From Corbicula japonica (lineage: Eukaryota > Mollusca > Bivalvia > Venerida > Cyrenidae), in the NCBI GenBank assembly GCA_038501625.1, contig JAZAYU010000013.1, forward strand, positions 2,046,001-2,110,000: a stretch of 64,000 nt of DNA, in the 5' to 3' direction. Each line of letters begins with the position of its first letter. Position 1 is the first letter of the stretch. A program made the position numbers and the translations under genes. The notes beneath the pieces were generated by a model. It saw only the letters and a list, made by a program, of their open reading frames with translations, had not been told where the DNA came from and ran no database searches. Shown here piece by piece: positions 23,435-34,700 of the stretch.

Positions 23435-25642
23435 AATGGAACTTTGAAAGCCACCTTACAAGACAAATATGAAAATATTGCATTAACTAAACTTAACAGT
23501 TTTGACAGATGATCTAATAATATAAATCCTGTATATCACAGAGAATGCTAAAGCCAAAGGACAATATCCAAATCTACGTATGCCAAAACCTGGTATATCA
23601 AAACCACCTGTATTAAAACGGGCCCTAATATGTTAAAAAAAGTAATTTTTAGAAGTTCCATTAACATACAGGTATCATTCTCAACGATCTGCAAAGAACG
23701 TAAATGACAACAGCACTTTTAAACAACCCTAAGGTGATATTGAAATAGATCACAAACAACAAGATCCACAATTATTAGCTCAAGAGAGATGTATAGTGCT
23801 TGTTTATAAATAGATGAATTAAATCTTATAATAAAAAAGGCCGCGATTAAAGCCGAATATTAATAACAATTTTTAGTAAGTCCTTATTTTTTCTTGAGTA
23901 GGTGAACATTTGTAAAACAATACGTCAATTTAAAACAACAAAAATATAATAAAAAGGTATATATTTTATGAAGGTACTGTAAATGCCTGTAAAGGAATAG
24001 TTTTCTTTTTATTCTTCCGAAGATAATTAGACAAAGATGTTATAAAATAGTTTTAAAATTTTTTTTCAATTATTTTAGAAGTTCTGAAAATTTATCTTTT
24101 CACTTTTTGTGTTTGTAAGCTTTTGATGGGAGATGGCATAACACACAATAAGAAAAGTCGTTATAATGATTTTTCGCGAATGGTACTAAAGAAAATGCAA
24201 ATAGGTTAGAACGTTAATATCTCAGCCAAAATAATAGTTACATTATTGATGAATAAAATAGCTCATTGCAGTGTTGATTCAGTTTTTAAGAGTTATCCGA
24301 TCAATTGTTTTGGTGTTGTCCTGGCAAGCTCAATAGGTAGTGTAATTGGAACTACATTGCTAGGCGCTGTCGGGTTAGCTCCCCAGTAGTGCCTACAAAA
24401 AAGTGAAATATGCATATCAGGAATCGTAACCAAACAACATTTGGAATAAGGCTCCAACATTATTAAAAGAAGTACTCGTTGTTCAGGAGAACAATACCTG
24501 CTATTTAACGAGAGCCTAAAAGGGAAGGTTGAAATAACTTCATGCTCAACCCTTTTTGCTTTTCTGCTTATGTTTCATGTATGTTTGTATACATGAAATA
24601 GAACGGCAATAAAAATATGTTTAAACTAAGCGTAAAAGAGCATGTGGTGGTTTTCGTACTATGGTGTCTCATCCGGACAACCTGATCTAAATCCAATTAA
24701 GAGGTTGAGCAAGAAGTTAAAACCTTGACATCTTACTGAAAACCAATTGTTTGATGGATCCAATCAGGTCTGTTGTGCCCAACAAAATATAAAATTGTTC
24801 ACGAACTTGCAAAAATATTACTTAAGACTATTTTCAAGCACAATAAGATAAAGGGGCGCGAATAGATAAGAATGTAAATCATGCTTGACTTACATACCTC
24901 TTTCACCAGCAATATTATCTTAAACTGAAACAAACGCGAGCGTATCAATATCTTCCATTAAATACACAATTTATTAGACTCTTATACAACATATTAATTC
25001 GTGTGGATTCGAGAATTCTGTAGATTTTCAGTCAGAAGACACCCTATAATAGGAACATTTGTCTTTTTAATATCCTGAAAATGCATTTATCTCTGCAAAA
25101 TGTAAGCAGAGCATCCAGAAACGCGGGATAAACTTTAAAAGATGGTTCTAGGTTTTCTCTGTTTAAGGGGAGGCAATCATGCACGTTGGGTGGGCAAATG
25201 CACACATTTTGAACGAGTTATTTTTTTAAAGTTGAGTTTATTTCAAAAAAATAGTTAGACCTTATTTTTACAAACACTAAACAGAACAATGTGTTGCATA
25301 TATTGAATAAAGCCCATGGCTCAAAAGATTAAAACGTGACTTTTACAGGTGAAAGCATTTGCATCAATTTGGCTACGTTTTCTGATTATAGCTATTTGTT
25401 TCCTTTTTTTGTTCTAACAGAACGTTTAAATTCTTATCAGGATAAGCTTGCTAATAATAAAATATAAAAATAAAAACATAATTGACACATGCTTTGGTTG
25501 ATCTGTAGAAATTGTTTGAACAAACTTATCAACATTTTTAAACTAATACCTGTTCTGTCTACCCATAACAAGACACCTGTAATCGTCCGCGCAGTTTTAA
25601 ATTCATTTTTCTTTACTCATTCTATTTAGAAAGAGGCCAAAA
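23435..25642. other. A-B intergenic region with transposon remnant
   Basis: No gene seen. It contains a Tc1 transposase fragment (listed separately) and a short copy of the GAAATATGCATATCAGGAAT flank of the microsatellite element near 24,402. Confidence 0.5.
24669..24830 (+). mobile_element. Tc1-like transposase C-terminal remnant
   Basis: Reads SSGQPDLNPIKRLSKKLKP, a decayed form of the SPDLNPIENLWxxLK block around the last catalytic acid of Tc1 transposases, then a stop and further in-frame matching residues. Isolated remnant without inverted ends. Confidence 0.6.
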
Positions 25643-25712
25643 ATGAATTTGAAACCGGATATATTCTCTGCAATATTGTTGTTGAGTGGTTTGAATCTTG
25701 CTACTACCAAAG
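25643..25712 (+). CDS. Locus B exon 1, signal peptide
   Basis: ATG opens MNLKPDIFSAILLLSGLNLA followed by TTK. A hydrophobic core flanked by a short Lys-containing start and small residues fits a cleavable signal. It is 70 nt long, the same as locus C exon 1, and ends in phase 1 at GTAGGA. Confidence 0.85.
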
Positions 25713-28700
25713 GTAGGATTTAATCATCAGATATCAGCACTTACACAAAACGGGTATATGTTGACGTTATATCGTGTCGTTTTAGCAAGCTTGCATATAC
25801 ATCTTAATGCACGGTTTTGTTTAAATATTGGTTTGTAAATATAAAAAAGGAATGCAGGTATTTACATTCCAAACTGATTTCAATAGTTTTGAAATTCAAC
25901 ATGTTCTATGTAAATATCAGAGTTCGCCCAATTTTTACTATCAGATATTTTTATTTGTCATATTTTATTTACATATGTACCTAAAAGATAAAATATTTAT
26001 AACACATTTTGAGTGCAGAAAGGCATGTCATTTAACTTCTGTATAACGCCGGTGGAACTTCAACTATATTACGTTTATTAATTTTATTTTTATGTCATTG
26101 TTTTATATCATCTCCCAGAATGTATGGATGCGAGACCTGCCGATGTTATTATTCTGATGGATGGTTCCGGAAGTGTAGGCTCTGTTGGGTTCGACAAAGC
26201 CCTAAAGTTCGTCAACGAGCTGATAGACGCGTTTCATATCGGGCCAAATGCTACTCAGATTGCAATGGTTGTATTCACCGGAGACTTGGACATCCGATTT
26301 AATTTAAGTACATTCCATTCGGCCTACTACATGAAACAAGCGGTAAACTCAACAAGGTAAAATGGTGCCTTTTATTAAGGTTATGCATAATTTCGAAAGC
26401 GTTTTTGTTTAGATATTGATAATGAAATTTTGATTTCAATGACCTTGCTGCGACCAGAGCCCCTGGAGTCAAATCAGTAAGACGATGAAAGGCATAAAAG
26501 AATTAGATCAAGTTTCTGTGTTCTTTTACAAGATTTCCTTATACACCAGCATAAACTCTAAAACTCGTGCAAACAAAGAGATAAGTATTACGATCAACTG
26601 TAGATGTGCTAATGTACCCTGGTAGTTTTCATGGCACTGTCAAAAATAAAAAATAGCATAACCTATCTAACGGAAAAATACAGTTCAAAAAACTTTGCAT
26701 AAATCAATGTTATTTATGTAGGGTTATTTTACATATGTTAAAAGAGTTCGAACAGTAAAATACCTAGAACTTAAAATCCCTAAAATTCTATTTGCAGCCA
26801 AACACAAAAACAAAGCAACACTAACAACAATATCTACAGTCCTTTTGTCTATCAAATGTATATGATACTAGGTATTCTTAAAGGTGAGTTTGTCCTTCAA
26901 TTTCACGGTCACGAAAATGGATAATTAAAAATAAAAAAATGTTGATTTCTCACTTCATAATTGAAAGGTTTTTAAATACCTTAGAAGTTGGCACTATCAT
27001 TTTACTTATGTGGGAATTTAAATTGTTGTTTTGTGTTGCTTAGTTTTTGTGTTTGTTTTCTCAAAGTCAAAAAAAGTGCTCGTCGTATCTCCCATTTACT
27101 CATTGACGAGCAAAAAAACGTAAAAGGTACACATGGCCAAGAAACTGTTGAAGAAACCAAAATATCTGAAAAAGATATCTGATATCATAGCGGTAGACGA
27201 GAAATATGCCCATTGTTATGAACCTAAGAGGAAAGTTGATAATAGGATATGTCCTTTGAAACTTGCCAAAAGGCCAAGAATTTTAGCAACATGACACGGT
27301 TGTATACGCAGTTTGCTTTAGAAATATTGGACCGATCGCGCCATTTTTGTTCGTAAAGGTATCAGTGTGTCTGGAAGCGTCTATAAGAATGTGATTTGGG
27401 GAAAATTGCTCACAAAAATATAATTAAAACAGTTACTTCTAAAAATTACTCCGTGATGAACGTTTGTTACATGACGGTGCTCCAGCCCATGAATCATTCA
27501 CTGGAGTCCTTTTTAAAGTCGGAAAATGTCAGTGTACTAACACACCCTCCATACCGCCCGATACTCATACAAATCACCATCAAAACAAAATCTTCATTAA
27601 TTTTAATCTCTACAGTTATGATTTTCTCTTTTGTTATTTTCAAAACTGACATTAGTAGGAGTGTTTTCTTTTTAAAAGTTAATAACGATAAAGTGACCTT
27701 ATCAAAACATACCGCAAATTATAGCGCATAAGTTGTTATAACTCAGTTGTAACATTCACTTAAAGACGATTGCGGTAATTTCTGATTACGTGCGCACCTT
27801 TTGCATGGTGTATCTTGTTTTAAGAGTTGTTTTGTTTCAATGAAATGTAAACGTTAATATCATTTGGCACTGGAGAGACTTTGCTAAATAATACTTATAA
27901 ATCAACTTATGTGAGTCCACAGCCGACTTTGCCAAGTGTGGCCATGTGATGTTTGCTGAAAATTCATAATGTTGTAAAAGTACTCCAATCGTCTTTACCA
28001 TTTTAGTTTTCCTTATGGACCAACTGAAGATATAGCCGGTTCACTACGACTTGCGTATCAGATGTTTCTGAATCCATCTAAGTACGGTGGCAGACCTTCG
28101 GCCTCACGGATAGTGATTCTAATGACAGACGGTGAACTAGTTTTTTATTAAAATAGTTAAATGTTAATTTTTCTAAACGTGTTGCAGTAGACAACAGATA
28201 ACTAATGCGTCTGATCTCCTAGGCAGTCTTCAATCCTGCTAAAATGAAATAGTAATCTTGAAAGATGTTTTAGCGATGTAACAGATCCTCATGCATATGA
28301 AGCAGTATTTTTGTTATTGATTGCTGACAAACAATACTTAAGGTAATTCATTCTTGCACCCAATTCAGTTTTACTGGTGTTGAGTTGTGAAAATAAAATT
28401 ATCATTTTTTCAACAATTTCCAAAACAAATGTTGTTACAGTGTTATAAACAGATGAATGTTGATAATAACAGAAGACAAAAGTTGAAAAAAAAAAGAATT
28501 TTGTTAGAAAAGTAATAAAATGTGGTACCTTCTATGTTGTCTTATCCGGGTGTCAAAATTAAGCACTTTCCACTCAAATAAATCCAAAATAATTAATTAC
28601 AACATCCAGTTCAATGTTCCCTCGAGGGCCCACCAGTTTTAGTTTTTCAAAATAACTTTTTTAACCTTAACTATAATGAATTTAAAAACACTGCACAAAT

Positions 28701-31700
28701 ACAATCACACAAGATTTGCAATGTTTTACATATAGGGATTAAATTGTCCTATAGGTAAACCCATTTAGGCATGATTTGCATGCTTTTTGCATGGGTGAGT
28801 GACCTCATGGGACAATTGATGATGTGTTTGGATTTTGATTTATAAAAGCAATATTTTCAAGTTATTTGGGGAAAAAAACTGGTTGGCCCTATAGGGAACA
28901 TTGAACTGGATATTTTAATTAATTATTTTGGATTTATTTGAGTGGAAAATGCTTTATTTTGACACCCGGATTAGACAACATAGCAGGTACCACATTTTAT
29001 TACTTTTCTAACAAAATTCATTTTTTTAACAATTGTCTCCTGTAATTATCAATATTAATCTATTTATAAAAATAAAATAACAGTAGTTTTGAAAATTGTT
29101 AAAAAACAATAATTTTATTTTCACATCTCAGCATTAGTAAAACTGTATTGTGTGCAAGAATGAATAATCTTAAGTAAAAAGAATATGCTGATATCAACCC
29201 ATGTGGTCCCATTTTATGTAATTGAAAATTGTCTATATGTGTAGTCTAAAGCATTAATACGCTCTTACCTGTGTCTCGCAACGTAGATCAGTTCGTCACG
29301 TTAGCTGCAACATTTATTTATTAAGAGCATCTTGATGATCGTCATTACTTCTGTTGATGAAGTTTGAGTAAAGGGATCATAGCAAGATCGCTCCAGACCA
29401 GTTAAATCCATGAGAAAATTCAGTCGGCGCCAAATATTCCAAGAAGTTTAGGAAATCGAACACCAATTCTGAATTGTTTTGCAAGATTGATTGATTGTCA
29501 ACCTAATAATTACTCTTTAAAGTCTGAGCAAAGCTAAATATCGTAAAGTATTTACTCCCTTCACAATTTTATTAACGTTAATAAAGGGGCCAGTGGTGAT
29601 ATCACGCCGAGTGTGAACGCAGCAAGCTTGCTCAAAGGTTATGGAGTGACTGTGTTTACCGCGGGAGTTGGGACTGGCATCAGAGAGGAAGAACTGAAAC
29701 AAGTGGCCACGAATTCCAGTTATTACTTCAAAGCTGACCATTATGGGGCATTAGATGGTATAACCACATCTTTAACGGGATCAGCTTGCACAGGTTAAAA
29801 ATGATTAGATATAAACATACAACAACTAAAAATTTTATACATAAAGAGCTATGTTGTGTACAAAGGATCGGATTCTTTACAAAGTTTGTTTAAATTATTG
29901 GTTAAAATTAAATTCAATTTTAGTAGCGTCAATTATTCAATTGGAAAATATCTAGCTATGTGAGCAACATTGACATTTCAAAGAACAGCTTTAAACAACG
30001 AGTCTGTAGTAGGAACTGACTATGAAGTCTTGTGAGAAACTTTGCAATGAATATACCATTTAAATGGCTTTTTCATAGATCTGGACGGCTGTATTTGCTT
30101 TAATGGTGGAACATGTACTTCAAGTGGTACCGGTACGAAATGTGTCTGTCCCTCCCTCTACTCAGGACTGTATTGTGAGAAAGGTAAGCGGCTGTTGTTT
30201 TCATTTACATTACTTAAACAGTTAAAATGTGCCGAGAAGATACAGATGATGACAATGTTACCGACCTACATCTTAGAAAACTTACTTCTACAACAATTCT
30301 GCTGTTATCTCCTTTCCAAACTTACCCAGTGTATATGACATTCACTCACTACCGAGTAAAATGTGTATTTTGTTGCCGAAATTATTGAGTAATAAACTTA
30401 AATAGTGGATATCTAGTTTACATGAAATGCAATATTGTGTTTATTCCATAGGGTATATTGTTATGTATTATTTTATTCCATCGTACAACACTTCAGCCAT
30501 GAACAACTTCATATTGAATGAACATCTTTGTCCCTTCGGTGATTATTTAATGTTGTTTACCATCTACTTATTTAGCTCCGTTTTATATCAACTCTACCTA
30601 CAGATGTGAGATCAGTTCTTGTCCCACACTGGCATATCTTGTCGGAAAGAATGGGGCAACTATCGAGGTAACAGTAATCTCTCAATAATCAAATCGAGCC
30701 TTCAATATTTTCATATAAGTCGTTTCCGGTGGCTTTCTAATTTCCCTTTTCATTTACTTCTTCACTGTGCACAAATTTATAAACAATATTTTAAAAGCAT
30801 TCCCATAGCTGGAGATCTCATCAAAATAACTATTCAGTCGGGTCATTTTCGTCCACAGGCTTACAGATATTCTATGCCAAAACTGATCACTACATTCCTT
30901 TCTCACGTAATTTTAATTTAACAACTTAACAGAACACGTTGTAGCATGCCAGCCAATAAAATTATCTGTGATGGGTATGTCTCCTCATAAGTTAACATAC
31001 AAACTTTCATTTTTAACATAACTGTCTTTCTCTTTTTGACATCTCCTAGAGGACGTGCAACATATCTAGATTACCTTGAGTGGTTCACCGTTATAGATAA
31101 ATAGAAACATTTTTATAGTTTTTATTTGTTCTTTGTTAGTTTTAAAATATTTTTAAATCAACGGTAATGATTTGTCGAAACTTTTGCAACACAGAGAAAT
31201 GCAGAGTTATACAACAGAATAAAAATGGACCTTTAAATCCAAACGAAATGATGTATAAGTTTATCCGTGAGGTTATTTGCGGAAAAAAGTAGAAATTACG
31301 CTCTCAATTGTTTGTTGCAGACCAACATCTCATGTGGCGGCATCAACATATTCTCAGCAGTGAATAATCCCAATCCTACATCGACACAGCACGAGTATAT
31401 GCACGTTTCACGACCTAGCCAGCCATCACACACCTACTTTGGTCTGTCAGGTAGTTAATACTTTCTTCTACAAAGCCGTTAAAGTTTATTATCTCCTGCA
31501 GCATTACCAGTTAATAGTATTATCATCACTACTACTAATTCCACAATATAAATACTGAAATTACATTAAAACGAAATAAAAACCATTACTAAAACCAATA
31601 TAGTACAACAAACAACCCAATTACTATCTTCGTACATATCACTGTCCTGATTGAATTACTGAGTCACTTATTTGTAATACTGATTAGACCATATTGAAAT

Positions 31701-34700
31701 GGTGGAAGAAAAACATAAACAAGATTATGCATCGTAATTTTGTCGCAATTTCTCGCTGTACAGTTTTTTATGAGTAATTATGGTCATTATTTGAACTGAT
31801 CGATACACAAATGATTCCTGCATACATAACTAATATCAACAACGTTCACCATATTATACAATTATTTACTTATTAGCTGGGAAATATGCTGTGATATTGA
31901 CCTAAAAAATCGTTATTGACCGAGGCGATAGCCGAGGTCAATAACGATTTTTGCGGTCAATATCAACAGCATATTTCCCAGCTAATAAGTAAATAACTGT
32001 TTTATTACATGAACTATAAATAGTTATGTTTTAGAAATCTTCAATTAAGACTAATTTCAAGTGGACTCCGTGCGGCTTATCAAGCTAATTCGAACGATAA
32101 ATGGCGCGAAATATAACGTCAACGGTAACGCGACGTATATGACGTCATTAAAATAACTACTATTACATGAACTATAAATAATATAAAAGATGGAAACTTT
32201 CGCATTCTATTTATAGACAGGTCAATATCAGCGAAAGCGGGTCAATATCTGGATTTATTGACTCGGTTATTTTGGGGGTGTGACCAATCGCGTTGCGTCT
32301 ATTTATAGTTCATGTAATAATGGTCATTACATCACAAGCCACCACCATTACCATCATGGTTGCACATATTGAACTTTAGCCGTCACCACCTTCAACAACT
32401 ACCAAGATCACCATTACTATAAATCACCCAGAACCTCCAATGATATGAAATAACGAATACCAAGCAACAGGTTTTAACCATTTAGTATCGGGATAGGGAA
32501 ACACGTATTGATATTGTCAATTCTACTACTACTTCTACCACTACCACCATCACTACCACCCTACTACTCCTCCTACTACTACAACTACTACTACTAGTTA
32601 TAACTAATCGCACGAAGACATAAACATATGTTGGAAGCGTTGTAAGCGATGTGGACGAATATCTAGCTTAACTGCTTACTTGTTTCTGCAATAGCTGCGA
32701 ATTGTTGTTTTATTTCATGGATTGTATTTGCTTCCAACTTTCAGACACAACCCTGTTCATGAGCCTGAAAGACAATCAAGGGCCTTACCTGAATGCGAGT
32801 AAAGGCTGTATGGCTACAATTACACCTTATAAAGGGTACATAAGCGACAAATGTAAGTGATTTAACTATTGATCTTTCTATGTCGAAGAAGAGTAATGTG
32901 TAATGTATGTGTGTACTTATAGGCATTATACCAAAGAAATAAGCTGAATGAGCGGTTCTTATAGATTCTTCAAAGCAACCGATCTTAATCGTTTTTACCA
33001 ACAGTGTATACATTTGGTATATTGAAATTTAATGTTATGAATATGATATTTATATTAAAATCTCAAATACTCATGAATTCTGAACAATATTTACAGACAG
33101 AAATGTGAAATGCTATCTCGGACTGGCAGAAGTTCCTTGCGACGACTCCTTCTTTAACTGTACAGGTCAGGGAATCATTCATCGTAAGCAAGATACGCCG
33201 AGAGACTAATGACAAACCAGTAATAAAAGAAAAGTTAATAACACATTAATGTGCTACATGTAGCTAGAGACATGCAAAAATAAATCAAAATCAGTCCAAT
33301 TTTTCCAATTCTTTTATTCATTAGCACAAAACTGTGTTCTGTTTCGTTGACAGAAGCGTTTTATGCCTCCGAATCGGATCGGGACATAATGCGTATGGTT
33401 ATCACACGTTCAGTTCGTAAGTTCTCATTTTCCTTCATTCGTTGTTGGTTCATATGTCCTTCCTTACGCATTGTAGTCCAGTTCAAACATTTGGAAGATA
33501 TAAATGATTTGGTATCCATTTTCACTTCAACAAATCAATGTGGCGCGACACTTTTATTTTTTTATCTATCCCCCATGCTACCATGATTCATTCCATAAGT
33601 GTATAATATTTCTGGGATTCAAAAATATTTTGGCGTAACTATAAACTTTAACAAGACGATGCGTTGACTTTAGGGCCAAAGGCATTTTCGTGTTCAGAAA
33701 GGTTCAATTCTATAATTAGATAAGATTATCTTCTGATTAATTTCACGATTGGAATGTAATCAGATGAAGCATGTCTGTTTCTTCTTCAAAAAAGTTTCTT
33801 GCCAACAGGAATGTGAACTTGCTTCCGTGAACTAAATTTAATGCCAATTTGTATTCGATCGCTCTTTTGTGGGATGTTACAAGAAAAAAACCGAAACCCA
33901 CCACCAGTTGTGAAATTAAACTACAGGTATTAACCATCTGTCTTATCAACTAAAAGAATCGGAGAATAAATATGGCTATTGAAGCTAATTGCAGACATTC
34001 ACGTTTTTTATCTTTCAGGAGTACAACTGGTGCTACCTTAAAAGAACTGTTTTCTTGCCATGGAACTTTCTCAAATCAGGCATCATCATATTCATGCAAA
34101 AACTGAAGATCGTTTCTCTTCCTATATAAAATACATCTAAATAAACCTGTTTTTATTTAAAGATGTTGAAATTTAACTTCAAACCGGATTGTGAAGTATA
34201 AAACTTATTTCGTAATATGAATTCGTTACAGAGACATGGAATTTTCCTAATCCCTGCACACAAGCCAATGTCCTAGCTGGGAAATTAAGATTTCCGCATC
34301 CTTACGACAGCAAGAAATTTCTCATGTGTGACCTGTCAGGAAAAGTTTATGTCGTCCTCTGTCCAAAAGGGGAGGTAATTTTTATTTTACTGTACTCACT
34401 ATTGTAAAATAGGAAACGAAAAAGTGTTTGTGGTAAGATTCGTATCTTGTTTGTCCGATAACTCTTTCCTATCATATCACCACGAGCTCACTGCGACAAC
34501 TTGCACTTGTTTTCTATTCAGATCACCCGGCGTTGCAAGCGCTGGGTTGGTTATCCAATGCCGTAAAACCAAGTTTGCGACTAACCTTTCAATCATCAAA
34601 GAGTCTTTTCTACCTGTCTTTGTTTTGCAATTATTCATATATTTTGTGTGATATTTGTTTACCAGCTGTGTTTAGATGCTGGTTTTTACAAACGTAGCTT

